From RBC101 sp052387735 (lineage in GTDB: Bacteria; Gemmatimonadota; Gemmatimonadetes; Gemmatimonadales; Gemmatimonadaceae): a stretch of 15,061 nucleotides of DNA. The notes beneath the pieces are model-generated. The model was not told the DNA's origin. It worked only from the letters and a program-made list of their open reading frames with translations, and searched no databases. Position 1 is the stretch's first letter. Every line of letters begins with the position of its first letter. Position numbers and translations under genes: made by a program. Positions 1 through 7,480 of this stretch are shown here, in pieces. The stretch spans positions 1 through 15,061 of the forward strand of contig JBQTIW010000084.1 of NCBI GenBank assembly GCA_052387735.1. The letters are read 5' to 3'.

Positions 1-121
1 GGGACTGGTTGCGAGGTCGCTGCGCCCAGCACCCAGTCCGGATCGGGAGCGCGCAGGGCCCTGACCACGGGGCAGTCAGGATCGCGGAGAGCGCCGACGG
101 CGTGGCAGGCGCTCCGTTCGT

Positions 122-131
122 GGGGGGGGGG
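122..131. repeat. G10 homopolymer run
   Basis: Ten consecutive G bases lie just beyond the stop codon of the TPR-like gene, which is on the minus strand. The stretch from 1 to 137 has no gene I can support. The run could be a slippage-prone spacer, or its length could be a sequencing artefact. No promoter context is visible that would make it a phase-variation switch. Confidence 0.8.
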
Positions 132-137
132 ATCGCG

Positions 138-722
138 CTATTCGAAGCTCGGCTCGTAGGCCTCCGCTTCGCGTGGCCTCAGGTTCGGATCGCGCTGCAG
201 CATCCGCACGCAGGTGTTCCATCGCAGAATGGCCTCGTCGTTCCCCGGGACGCGCAACGTCTCGGCCTTTTCGTACCAGCCTAACGCCTTGTCGACCCAC
301 TCGAACGCCATCTCATCGGCGCGCGGAATGGCGCGCAGCAGGATGGACTTCGCCCAGCGCTCGCAGATGATCCCGTTGTAGTAGGCATTCCGGTAGGGAT
401 CGCGCAACCGCGCCACGGCCACACCGGCCCGCTTGAGGTCCTCGGCGCGGCCAGTCGCGAACTGGTCTGTGATCGCGAGCACGTGCATCACGATCGCGTC
501 GGTGTTGTCCTCGTCGATGGCCAGCACGTCGAGACAGATGCTCTCGGCAGCAATCGAGTCATTGAGCACGCGATAGCGGTGCGCCTTCTGGAGGGCGGCC
601 GCGACGCCTGCCGCGGTTATCGGCTTGATCGGAGGCAAGGGCAAGCGGAACGAGGGGAAACGGGTGAACGGGTGAACGACTAAACGGGTAAACGGATATG
701 ACCCCGAGCTAGCGCTTGCCAC
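138..722 (-). CDS. TPR-like protein downstream of sdhB, start uncertain
   Basis: The open frame gives up to 194 residues. The stretch from about residue 36 (AAGVAAALQKAHRYRVLND) through ESICLDVLAIDEDNTDAIVM has the Ala/Leu spacing of tetratricopeptide repeat helices, and the C-terminal half also looks helical. This suggests a small protein-protein interaction role. There is no signal peptide or membrane segment. The longest start is a GTG at 722 that overlaps the end of sdhB by 14 nt. However, the first 25 or so residues (YPFTRLVVHPFTRFPS) are simply the translation of the tandem repeat at 661-695, so they may not be real. TTG codons in the RLPLPPIKP stretch are alternative starts. As the last gene of the sdh operon it may be co-transcribed, but nothing in the sequence links it to succinate dehydrogenase assembly. 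Confidence 0.65.
   Translation of the reverse strand: MASASSGSYPFTRLVVHPFTRFPSFRLPLPPIKPITAAGVAAALQKAHRYRVLNDSIAAESICLDVLAIDEDNTDAIVMHVLAITDQFATGRAEDLKRAGVAVARLRDPYRNAYYNGIICERWAKSILLRAIPRADEMAFEWVDKALGWYEKAETLRVPGNDEAILRWNTCVRMLQRDPNLRPREAEAYEPSFE
661..695. repeat. 8-nt tandem repeat tract, CGGGTGAA type
   Basis: Four consecutive 8-nt units are visible: CGGGTGAA twice, then CGACTAAA, then CGGGTAAA, ending in CGG. The tract lies between the sdhB stop and the body of the TPR-like gene. It belongs to the same loose class (GGGTRR core) as the tracts at 5784, 12048 and 15031. It probably explains the odd N-terminus predicted for the downstream protein. Confidence 0.75.
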
Positions 723-1455
723 GAAACAGTCGGACCAACTTTACGACGGGATCGTAGAACTCGTCGATCACGCGTTCTTTGAGCGGGATGATCGCGTTGT
801 CGGTGATCGTGATGTGCTCCGGGCATACCTGCGTGCAGCACTTGGTGATGTTGCAATAGCCGATCGCTTGCTCCTCCTTGAGATCGCGCAGACGATTCTC
901 GGTGTCAAGCGGGTGCATCTCGAGCGCGGCGGCGTAGACGAAGTAGCGGGGACCAATGAACTCGTCGTGCTTGTGGTGGTCCCGGAGGACATGGCAAACG
1001 TCCTGGCACAGAAAGCACTCGATGCATTTCCGGAATTCCTGCACCCGGTCGACGTCCTCCTGCGCCATGCGCCAGGTCCCGTCCGGGGCGTCAGGTTTCC
1101 GTGGGGTGAACTTCTTGATCTTCTGTTTCACCTCGTAGTTCCACGACACGTCACTCACGAGATCACGCACGTGGGGAAAGGCGCGCATCGGCTCGACGGT
1201 CACCGGCTTGTCGCTCGGCAGCTCGTCCATGCGTGTCATGCACATGAGCTTTGGCGCCCCATTGATCTCCGCCGAGCACGATCCGCACTTCCCCGCCTTG
1301 CAGTTCCAGCGGAGGGCCAGGTCGTATGCGTTCTCCGCCTGGATCTGATGCAGCGCATCGAGCACCACCATGCCTTCGGTGATGTCGGTCGTATAGTCGG
1401 CGAAGGCGCCCGTGCCGCGCGCGCCGCGCCAGATCCTGAAAGTAGTGGAGGGCAT
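709..1455 (-). CDS. sdhB: Succinate dehydrogenase iron-sulfur subunit
   Basis: This 248-residue protein carries electrons from the flavin subunit to quinone in succinate dehydrogenase (complex II). All three cluster motifs are visible: [2Fe-2S] ligands C52, C57, C60 and C72 (NCKAGKCGSC and LMC); the CIECFLCQDVC block (C144, C147, C150, C154); and CNITKCCTQVCPE (C201, C207, C211). By family precedent these supply the [4Fe-4S] and [3Fe-4S] sites. I chose the ATG at 1455. The frame stays open upstream to 1563, but those 36 extra residues come from low-complexity spacer DNA and have no family counterpart. The length matches my recollection of mycobacterial Sdh1 SdhB. The gene is third in a sdhC-sdhA-sdhB operon, with a 117-nt spacer after sdhA. 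The ribosome site is weak. Confidence 0.95.
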   Translation of the reverse strand: MPSTTFRIWRGARGTGAFADYTTDITEGMVVLDALHQIQAENAYDLALRWNCKAGKCGSCSAEINGAPKLMCMTRMDELPSDKPVTVEPMRAFPHVRDLVSDVSWNYEVKQKIKKFTPRKPDAPDGTWRMAQEDVDRVQEFRKCIECFLCQDVCHVLRDHHKHDEFIGPRYFVYAAALEMHPLDTENRLRDLKEEQAIGYCNITKCCTQVCPEHITITDNAIIPLKERVIDEFYDPVVKLVRLFRGKR

Positions 1456-1550
1456 TCTCGTGAGATACGGGCTGGTTCCGGGTTGCTGAGTGCTGGAACA
1501 GGTTGCTGGCGCTGGTCTGCGTGCTTGTGCTGATGCTCGAGCTGCGTTCT

Positions 1551-1573
1551 CCCGTCTCCCCACCTCCCGTCCC
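1551..1573 (-). repeat. G-quadruplex motif after the sdhA stop
   Basis: Read on the minus (mRNA) strand, four runs of three or four G are separated by loops of 2, 4 and 4 nt. The pattern starts at the last base of the sdhA stop codon and runs into the sdhA-sdhB spacer. It fits the canonical G-quadruplex rule for DNA or RNA. Its effect, for example on relative sdhA and sdhB expression, is inference only. Confidence 0.6.
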
Positions 1574-3390
1574 TACCCCTTCTGCTCCTCGATGATCGCC
1601 TTCAACTCGTCAGGCATCGACGGAATGGGCCGGCGTTCGAGCGTCATCCCACCGTCCACGCCTTTCCGGAGCACGATATTGAACGCGCCGTACGTCGCAT
1701 CCTTGTCTGGATGGTCGTCACGAAAATGCCCGCCGCGACTTTCCTTGCGCTCGATCGCCGCCAGCGAGATCGCCTCGGAGACCGTGAGCAGGTTGTCGAG
1801 GTCGAGCGCCGTGTGCCAACCGGGATTGTATTCGCGGTTCCCGGTGACCCCCACCTGGCGGGCGCGGTCCCTGAGCCTCCTCACGCCGTGCAGTGCGCGC
1901 AGCATTTCGTCTTCCTTGCGCACGATACCGACGAGATCCTGCATCATGTCCCCCAGTTCATGTTGAATCCTGTACGGTCCCTCGCCGCTCCCACCGCGTG
2001 TGAACGGCGCGAGGGCCTCGGCGATCGCGGTCTCGACCTCGCGGGCGGCGGCACCGGAGGGCGCGACCGATCCGGCGAATCGGGCGGCGTACTCGCCCGC
2101 CCGCTTGCCGAACACCAGCAGGTCGGACAGCGAGTTGCCGCCTAACCGGTTGGCTCCGTGCAGGCCGGCGGCGCACTCGCCGGCGGCGAACAGGCCCGGC
2201 ACCGACGACATCTGGGTGTCACCGTCCACGCGGACGCCGCCCATGATGTAGTGCGTGGTCGGTCCGACCTCCATCGGCGTGGTCGTGATGTCGATGTTGG
2301 CCAGCTGCATGAACTGGTGGTACATCGACGGCAGCTTCTTGCGGATGTGCTCGGCGGCGTTAGGCAGGCGATCCTTGATCCAGGCGATGTCGAGGAAGAC
2401 GCCGCCGTGCGGGCTGCCGCGCCCCTCGCGCACCTCGCGCTGGATGCATCGGGCCACGTGATCGCGGGTGAGCAGCTCCGGGGGACGGCGAGCCGACTTG
2501 TCACCCTGCGTGTAGCGCCAACCCTCCTCTTCGTTGTCTGCGGTCTGATTCCGGTAGTTCTCCGGGATGTCGTCGAACATGAAACGCCGGCCCTGCGCGT
2601 TGCGCAGCACCCCGCCCTCGCCGCGCACCCCTTCCGTCACGAGAATGCCCGTGACGCTGGGTGGCCACACCATGCCCGTGGGATGAAACTGCACAAACTC
2701 CATGTCCACGAGCTCCGCGCCGGCGTGATAGGCAAGGGAGTGTCCATCGCCGGTGTACTCCCAGCTGTTGCTGGTGATTTTGAACGCTCGGCCGACCCCA
2801 CCGGTTGCCAGAACGACGGCGCCGCAGGCGAACAGCCTGAAGCGCCCGCGTTCGCGATCATACGCCAGTGCCCCGGTCACCCGTTCGCCATCCTGAAACA
2901 GCCTGACGACGGTGACTTCCATGTGCACGTCGATGCCCTGGTGAATCCCATGGTCCTGCAGCGTACGGATCATCTCGAGGCCGGTACGGTCTCCGACGTG
3001 CGCGAGCCGAGGATACCGGTGACCTCCAAAGTTGCGCTGCAGGATGCGGCCGTCCTGGGTGCGATCGAACAGGGCGCCCCAGGCCTCCAGCTCGCGCACC
3101 CGGTCCGGTGCCTCCTTCGCGTGCAGCTCGGCCATGCGCCAGTTGTTCAGGTACTGACCGCCGCGCATGGTGTCGGCGAAGTGGACGCGCCAGTTGTCGC
3201 GGTCGTCCACGTGCGCCATGGCCGCCGCCACGCCGCCTTCGGCCATCACCGTGTGGGCCTTGCCTAACAATGACTTGCAGATCAGGCTCACGCGCACACC
3301 CTCGGCGGCCGCAGCGATGGCCGCGCGCAACCCCGCGCCTCCTGCCCCGATGACCAGGACGTCGCACTCGACGCGTTCGTACTCCGCCAT
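1573..3390 (-). CDS. sdhA: Succinate dehydrogenase flavoprotein subunit
   Basis: This 605-residue protein oxidises succinate to fumarate at a covalently bound FAD, on the membrane's inner face. Visible features are the dinucleotide-binding GAGGAGLRAA (residues 15-24), the flavinylation histidine H46 in KAHTVMAEGG, and active-site blocks QFHPTGM (H236), RGEGG (256-260), LLTRD (R309) and THYIMGG (H380). The FAD-binding C-terminal stretch GECAAGLHGANRLGGNSLSD includes R415. The capping and helical domains appear complete, so the enzyme should be active. The ATG at 3390 directly abuts the sdhC stop codon with no gap, which suggests translational coupling. Fumarate reductase is the only serious alternative; the sequence alone does not fix direction, but the Sdh1-like anchor favours succinate oxidation. 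Confidence 0.96.
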   Translation of the reverse strand: MAEYERVECDVLVIGAGGAGLRAAIAAAAEGVRVSLICKSLLGKAHTVMAEGGVAAAMAHVDDRDNWRVHFADTMRGGQYLNNWRMAELHAKEAPDRVRELEAWGALFDRTQDGRILQRNFGGHRYPRLAHVGDRTGLEMIRTLQDHGIHQGIDVHMEVTVVRLFQDGERVTGALAYDRERGRFRLFACGAVVLATGGVGRAFKITSNSWEYTGDGHSLAYHAGAELVDMEFVQFHPTGMVWPPSVTGILVTEGVRGEGGVLRNAQGRRFMFDDIPENYRNQTADNEEEGWRYTQGDKSARRPPELLTRDHVARCIQREVREGRGSPHGGVFLDIAWIKDRLPNAAEHIRKKLPSMYHQFMQLANIDITTTPMEVGPTTHYIMGGVRVDGDTQMSSVPGLFAAGECAAGLHGANRLGGNSLSDLLVFGKRAGEYAARFAGSVAPSGAAAREVETAIAEALAPFTRGGSGEGPYRIQHELGDMMQDLVGIVRKEDEMLRALHGVRRLRDRARQVGVTGNREYNPGWHTALDLDNLLTVSEAISLAAIERKESRGGHFRDDHPDKDATYGAFNIVLRKGVDGGMTLERRPIPSMPDELKAIIEEQKG

Positions 3391-4191
3391 CTACAGAATC
3401 CTCAGGTCGGTGAGCACGCCCATCGCGCAGAGCCGGATATACAGATCGGTGAGCGCCACGGAGAACAGGCTGCACCAGGCCCACGTCATGTGACCGCGGT
3501 TGCACGCGCTCGAGCAATCGTACGCCACCTTGCGGACCGGTGACTTCGACAGGTGGTCGAGCGCGCCACCGACGAGGTGGCGCATCGAGTGACAGCCGAG
3601 GGTATAACCGGAGAGCAGCGTCACGTTCGCGACCAGCACCAGGGAGCAGACGCCGATCCCGAAGCTGGTGCCACCCGCGGCATCGGCGAACCAGAAGCCC
3701 TTCCATGCGTCGTGCCACAGGAAGACGAGAAACAGCGTGGCCGGGATCAGGATGTAACGATGAGAATTCTGCATAACGAGCGGGAAGTACCGCTCGCCGA
3801 GGTACCCCGTGCGCGGCTCACCCACGGAGCAGCCCGGCGGGTCGGCCCAGAAGGCCTTGTAGTACGAGCCGCGGTAGTAGTAGCAGGTGAAGCGGAACAG
3901 CGCCGGGACGGGAAGGATGATCAGGGCCGGTGAAAACGGGAGCCACACCGGCCACCAGAACGGTTTTGGCCCAAACCAGGCGTGCGGCGAATCGCCCCAG
4001 AGTTCGGGGGAGTAGAACGGCGACAGGTAAGGACCGTCGGTGTAGTGCGCATTCTGGAATGCGGCCCACGTCGCGTACGCGACAAACCCGACGAGGATCA
4101 CGACGATGAAAACGTTAGGCACCCACCACGCATCCCGGCGAAGCGTTGCTCCGAACCGTCGCTGCTCCAGTACCGGGAGCGATCGTTGCAT
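3391..4191 (-). CDS. sdhC: Sdh1-type succinate dehydrogenase membrane anchor (probable Rieske-cluster type)
   Basis: The 266-residue membrane protein has about five hydrophobic segments, near residues 27-45, 82-100, 145-162, 176-198 and 236-258. Its conserved blocks SPFYSPELW, FRFTCYYYRGSYYKAFWADPPGC, GERYFPLVMQNSHRY and CHSMRHLVGGALDHLSKSPVR closely recall the mycobacterial Sdh1 anchor Rv0249c. That type has been reported to hold a membrane-embedded Rieske-like [2Fe-2S] cluster. Candidate ligands include C103, C121, H144, C200, H201 and H205; I cannot say which four bind. I chose the ATG at 4191. A TTG at 4266 would add 25 residues, but it falls in the likely -10 region of the upstream promoter. 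A single anchor protein appears to serve the complex, as no sdhD is nearby. Confidence 0.85.
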   Translation of the reverse strand: MQRSLPVLEQRRFGATLRRDAWWVPNVFIVVILVGFVAYATWAAFQNAHYTDGPYLSPFYSPELWGDSPHAWFGPKPFWWPVWLPFSPALIILPVPALFRFTCYYYRGSYYKAFWADPPGCSVGEPRTGYLGERYFPLVMQNSHRYILIPATLFLVFLWHDAWKGFWFADAAGGTSFGIGVCSLVLVANVTLLSGYTLGCHSMRHLVGGALDHLSKSPVRKVAYDCSSACNRGHMTWAWCSLFSVALTDLYIRLCAMGVLTDLRIL

Positions 4192-4260
4192 GCGGTCTGT
4201 TCGTCGAAGGGGTTGAGGCGCGCGACCGTTGGCCAGGTGCCGCGGGGCGGCGCGGCGGGT

Positions 4261-4289
4261 AAACAATCCGTGGCGCCCACCTCTGTCAA
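4261..4289 (-). promoter_or_regulatory. Candidate promoter for the sdh operon
   Basis: On the minus strand a perfect TTGACA (4289-4284) is followed after 17 nt by TTGTTT (4266-4261), a weak -10. Transcription would begin near 4254, about 60 nt before the sdhC ATG. This also argues against the upstream TTG start. The rest of the 218-nt divergent spacer toward the plus-strand lipoprotein shows only a weak GATACT candidate near 4370. Confidence 0.45.
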
Positions 4290-4409
4290 TGAAAATATGT
4301 GCGCCGGATCACGCGCTCGCGACACGCTGCCGCCGCACGGCGCCCTCAAGTGATCGGCCCAGGCGCTCCGATACTCGCAGGGACGAACCAGTGATCCGGA
4401 GAACGTGTA

Positions 4410-5777
4410 ATGTTCGCAGAAACCGCGGGTTCGCGGTGCGGGCGCAAGCCCATGCTCTTCACCCTCGCAGCCCTCGTGGCCTGCGCGACCGATGATGGCG
4501 TCGCTCCACCAGCGCCACGACCGGTGGCGTCCATCGAAGTAGCCACGGGCGCCGTGACGCTGCTCGCCGGCGACACGATGCGCCTGACCGCCGTCGCACG
4601 CGATGCGCGAGGGGTGGAGATCGAAGGTGCCGGGCTCGAATGGTCGACAACCGACGCCGCCACCGCTCAGGTGCTGCAGGATGGACGGATCGTTGGCCTG
4701 GGACACGGCACGGCCCACGTTCGCGTCAAGGCGCCCGGCGGCGCGTCGGCGACCAGGCCGATCGCGGTCCGCCTAACGACGGCCAAGCGGCGGTTCGCAT
4801 ACACGTTCGCGCACGACGCCAGCGCGCCGGCGCCGTATACCCCGATGCGGGCATTCTCCCATAACGCCACCGGCGGCGACATCCGTGTCACCCGTCGCAC
4901 TGCCGGGCACTATACCGTGACATTCGGCCGACTTGCCAAGGCAGACTCGTCGTTCCGCGAGTCCGTCCTGGTCACCCCCCTCGGCGCCGCGGGCGAACGC
5001 TGTCACCTCGACGGCTGGGCCACAGCGCCTAACGAGCGGGACCTGGCCATCGCGGTCTCGTGTTACGATCTCCGCGACCATCCGGTCGACTCGAAGTTCA
5101 CCGTGCTCGTCGTCGGAGCGCACTCCCTCCCTGGCCGACACGGTTTCGCCGCGGTGGACTCGGAGGGCGAGGCCGCTGCGCTGCCACCCAACAGCTACTC
5201 GTCGTCAGGAGAAGCGGTGGCCGTACACCGCTCGGCTGGCAGATACCTGGTGCGCATGCGTGCCCCCCGCGGCGAATTTCCCGAGAATTTTTTCGTCTCG
5301 ACGGTCGGTGACCCCGCCGGCCTGTGCAACGTGGCCTCGTGGAACCACGGGGACTGGGCAAGCATCGCCTGTCAGGCCCCGGCAACCGGCCACGTCGCCG
5401 CGCGCTTCTCGTTGCTGATGCTCGAACGTGGGCGCCCCGGCAAGCGATTCGCGTTTGCCTGGGCGAACGACCCCACCGCTCCGTTCGACCAGCCCTACTC
5501 CCCTGCAGCCGCTTACCAGCGCTCGTCGTCCGGCCAGTCAGCCCTCGTGACGCACCTCGCGACTGGCGAGTACGTGGTCGAGTTCCCGGACCTGGGTAGC
5601 GGAGAGGCGATGGCAGAGATCGTTCATCTGTCCCCGTTCGGATCGGGACTCACGAGTTGCCAACTCGAGGACTGGGCGGACGACGCTCTGAGAACGTTGC
5701 GGATCCACGTTCGATGCTGGAACCGGGCGACCGGACTCCGCGAGGATGGGCAGTTTACCGTCTTGGTTTTGGAGTAG
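4410..5777 (+). CDS. Lipoprotein with Ig-like domain and three copies of a cysteine-pair module
   Basis: This 455-residue protein has a positively charged start (SRCGRKP), a hydrophobic stretch and a lipobox LVAC with C25, so it should be lipid-anchored in the envelope. The ATG at 4410 is supported by GGAG 8 nt upstream. Residues 38-121 look like a bacterial Ig-like group 2 domain (VASIEVATGAVTLLAGDTMRL through the DGRIVGLGHGTAHV turn). Three similar modules follow, at roughly 127-235, 243-338 and 345-455. Each opens with an RFA or HGF strand, has a G-x-Y-x-V strand, and holds a Cys pair around a Trp: C198/C218, C306/C321 and C417/C436. The pairs probably form disulfides outside the cytoplasm. 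I do not recognise the module. A surface adhesion or structural role is a guess from the Ig-like domain. Confidence 0.85.
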   Translation: MFAETAGSRCGRKPMLFTLAALVACATDDGVAPPAPRPVASIEVATGAVTLLAGDTMRLTAVARDARGVEIEGAGLEWSTTDAATAQVLQDGRIVGLGHGTAHVRVKAPGGASATRPIAVRLTTAKRRFAYTFAHDASAPAPYTPMRAFSHNATGGDIRVTRRTAGHYTVTFGRLAKADSSFRESVLVTPLGAAGERCHLDGWATAPNERDLAIAVSCYDLRDHPVDSKFTVLVVGAHSLPGRHGFAAVDSEGEAAALPPNSYSSSGEAVAVHRSAGRYLVRMRAPRGEFPENFFVSTVGDPAGLCNVASWNHGDWASIACQAPATGHVAARFSLLMLERGRPGKRFAFAWANDPTAPFDQPYSPAAAYQRSSSGQSALVTHLATGEYVVEFPDLGSGEAMAEIVHLSPFGSGLTSCQLEDWADDALRTLRIHVRCWNRATGLREDGQFTVLVLE

Positions 5778-5783
5778 AGCGAA

Positions 5784-5863
5784 CGGGTAAGCGGGTGACC
5801 GCGTGAGCGGTGGCAGAGGAAGCAGAGACCCTGGCCTCGCCACGAGCCGTTCACTCGCTTACC
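5784..5863. repeat. 8-nt tandem repeat with inverted partner copy
   Basis: Seven nucleotides after the lipoprotein stop come units CGGGTAAG, CGGGTGAC and CGCGTGAG. The segment 5786-5798 has a near-perfect inverted copy at 5851-5863 (12 of 13 positions), leaving a 52-nt loop. The arrangement matches that at 10831-10907. It could fold as a stem in the lipoprotein transcript and act as a 3' end structure. No T-run follows. The remaining spacer up to 6033 holds only the overlapping inverted repeats at 5939-5968. Confidence 0.7.
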
Positions 5864-5938
5864 GGCTCGCAACTCGTTGTAGCGCCGTCGCCCCACTCGT
5901 ACTACCCCGAGTTCACCAGTCGCGCGTATCTCGCGATC

Positions 5939-5968
5939 GTGCTAACCCAAGGTAGCACGGAACTTGGG
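5939..5968 (+). promoter_or_regulatory. Two overlapping, mutually exclusive inverted repeats
   Basis: GTGCTA (5939-5944) pairs with TAGCAC (5953-5958), while CCCAAG (5946-5951) pairs with CTTGGG (5963-5968). The loop of the first hairpin supplies an arm of the second, so both cannot form fully at once. The site lies 66 nt before the start of the 54-residue membrane protein gene. It could be an operator or an attenuator-like leader; both are inference. Confidence 0.4.
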
Positions 5969-6033
5969 CCGAAACGCGAGTGGGGGCAGTCGAATGAGTA
6001 CGAAAGGCACGAAGCGTGCATGAGGAAAATGCC

Positions 6034-6198
6034 ATGTGGGTGAATGACGCACAGCGCGATCGTATTTTCGAGATGATCGGTACCAATACGGTGACCCATC
6101 ATCGCGTCCGGAACGCCCGGACGGAGCACCAGCGCCGGGTGGCGATTGCGGTGCTCCTTGGGGCAGGCGTCCTCTGGACCATCGTTCTGGCGTTCTGA
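6034..6198 (+). CDS. Small C-terminally anchored membrane protein (54 aa)
   Basis: The ATG at 6034 has GAGGA 7 nt upstream, which favours it over the in-frame GTG at 6016. The protein has a polar, helix-prone N-terminal two thirds (MWVNDAQRDRIFEMIGTNTVTH onward) rich in Arg and His. One hydrophobic segment then runs to the very C-terminus (VAIAVLLGAGVLWTIVLAF). This predicts a tail anchor with the N-terminus in the cytoplasm, preceded by RR in keeping with the positive-inside rule. I do not recognise a family. It is followed by a clear terminator at 6227, so it is probably its own transcription unit and not part of the DUF4956-CotH unit downstream. Confidence 0.65.
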   Translation: MWVNDAQRDRIFEMIGTNTVTHHRVRNARTEHQRRVAIAVLLGAGVLWTIVLAF

Positions 6199-6226
6199 TC
6201 ATCCGTCCGAGCCGGCCCTGCTCTTT

Positions 6227-6258
6227 GCGCCCGCCCTCTCCGGCGGGCGCTGTTCGTT
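6227..6258 (+). terminator. Rho-independent terminator
   Basis: A perfect 9-bp stem GCGCCCGCC (6227-6235) and GGCGGGCGC (6242-6250) encloses a 6-nt loop and is followed by TGTTCGTT. It lies 28 nt after the stop codon of the small membrane protein. The T-tract is imperfect but the stem is strong. The next 140 nt up to the DUF4956 gene show no further structure that I can support. Confidence 0.7.
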
Positions 6259-6401
6259 AGGTCACGAGACGGATCGGGGCCACGAGGTCGGGCTGTCGTG
6301 CCGGCGGAGTGCAACCCATCGTTGCCTGACCCTGCGGACCCTTGAGACGCCGGCGGACCAGGCTGGTGCACGCCTGGTTTCGCTCCTCGCGGAAGGAGAC
6401 C

Positions 6402-7478
6402 GTGCTGCGTACTATCTCCTCGCCTCCTCTTCCCCTGTCCATGGCCGGCCTCGGCACGCGAATCCGTAGTAGCCTCGACGGGATCCTCGTCAGGCTCGTT
6501 CTCTACTACGCACTCGTGTTCACCCTCGGGTGGAGTGTCTGGAACTACGCTCCGGGTGCGCTGCGCGGGTTTGTCGCCCGGAACCTCGCCCCGGTGATGG
6601 GGGGTGCGCAGACAACGGGGGAGTTTACGGCGCCATTTACGACCGCGCTGCCCGCCGATACGGGATCAGGCCACGACATGGCGATCCTTGCGCTGCTGGT
6701 CGGGGCCGTCGCGGTGCTGCTCGCGCTGCCGCTGGCGTGGGTGTACATGTACACGCGGCAGAAGAAGGGATACCAGCAATCGGTCGTGCACACGATCGTG
6801 CTCCTGCCTCCCGTCGTGGCCGCGGTGTCGTTGTTGGTGCGCAACAACATCGGGCTCGCGTTCTCCCTGGCCGGCATCGTGGCTGCGGTGCGGTTTCGCA
6901 CCTCGCTCGATGATTCCCGCGACGCTGCGTTCATCTTCGCCGTGAGTGCGCTCGGCCTGGCCTGCGGCGTGCACCTGGAATTCGCGGCGGCAATTTCCGT
7001 CTTGTTCGCCGCCATTGCCCTCGGCCTGTGGTACTCCGACTTTGGGCGCAGCCCTCCGGCGCTGGAAGGCGCCCGGGCGGATTCGCATATGCAACGAGCA
7101 CTGGAGCTCGCCAACCGCACCAGCCAGTTCGTCGCGCGGCTGGACCGGGAGATTCTGGAAGGGATGGCCCCAGCTCAGCTGCAGGCTCTGGCACAGCGGG
7201 TGCGGCGTCGGCGTAGTGACCTCGGGAAACCGGAAACCGAGTGGGACGCCAAGCTCATCGTCACCGTGACCGACGATGCGGGGCGCCCGGCGGTCGAGCG
7301 TATCCTGGCCGACCGGGCCAAGAAGTTCGAGTTTTCGAGGGCCGAATTCCTGGACGGCAGTACGAGACTCACCTACGTGGTCCGCGCGCGCAAGGGGATT
7401 CGGGTCCAGGAGTTGGCGACCTTTGTCGAACACGACGCGATGCAATACGTGGCATCCGTCGACATCGAGGAACAGTGA
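6402..7478 (+). CDS. DUF4956-family membrane protein
   Basis: This 358-residue integral membrane protein has hydrophobic segments near residues 29-48, 92-117 and 128-210 (probably three segments). The block SLAGIVAAVRFRTSLDDSRDAAFIF (155-179) is the hallmark of DUF4956. After a charged linker, residues 282-356 alternate strands and helices (KLIVTVTDD, AVERILADR, TRLTYVVRAR, VQELATFVE, VASVDIEE), like a small ferredoxin-fold or ACT-like regulatory domain. I chose the GTG at 6402, preceded by GGAAGGAG but with only 3 nt spacing. The ATG at 6441 (345 residues) has no ribosome site but is the alternative. The family's function is not established; it often neighbours CotH and VTC-type polyphosphate polymerase genes. 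Here CotH follows after 2 nt and no VTC gene is in the window. Confidence 0.85.
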   Translation: MLRTISSPPLPLSMAGLGTRIRSSLDGILVRLVLYYALVFTLGWSVWNYAPGALRGFVARNLAPVMGGAQTTGEFTAPFTTALPADTGSGHDMAILALLVGAVAVLLALPLAWVYMYTRQKKGYQQSVVHTIVLLPPVVAAVSLLVRNNIGLAFSLAGIVAAVRFRTSLDDSRDAAFIFAVSALGLACGVHLEFAAAISVLFAAIALGLWYSDFGRSPPALEGARADSHMQRALELANRTSQFVARLDREILEGMAPAQLQALAQRVRRRRSDLGKPETEWDAKLIVTVTDDAGRPAVERILADRAKKFEFSRAEFLDGSTRLTYVVRARKGIRVQELATFVEHDAMQYVASVDIEEQ

Positions 7479-7480
7479 GC

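Noticed and set aside
1..131. Possible partial minus-strand gene at the left edge (ALRDPDCPVVRALRAPDPDWVLG, HEAT-like look)
   Set aside because: Too short, no convincing start or ribosome site, and bounded by the G10 run; kept only as a note.
661..695. CRISPR-like repeat array
   Set aside because: Units are 8 nt with no spacers; it is a simple tandem repeat and no cas genes are present.
814..1533. 239-residue plus-strand open frame opposite sdhB
   Set aside because: Shadow of sdhB, whose cluster motifs are unambiguous; common in GC-rich DNA.
2158..3267. 369-residue plus-strand open frame opposite sdhA
   Set aside because: Antisense shadow of a clear flavoprotein gene, with no recognisable domain.
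4422..4437. Small hairpin ACCGCG-GGTT-CGCGGT just inside the lipoprotein gene
   Set aside because: A 6-bp GC stem of this kind is expected by chance in such GC-rich coding DNA.
6666..7445. 259-residue minus-strand open frame opposite the DUF4956 gene
   Set aside because: Rich in His, Arg and Gln with no fold-like pattern; the plus-strand frame has the family motif.
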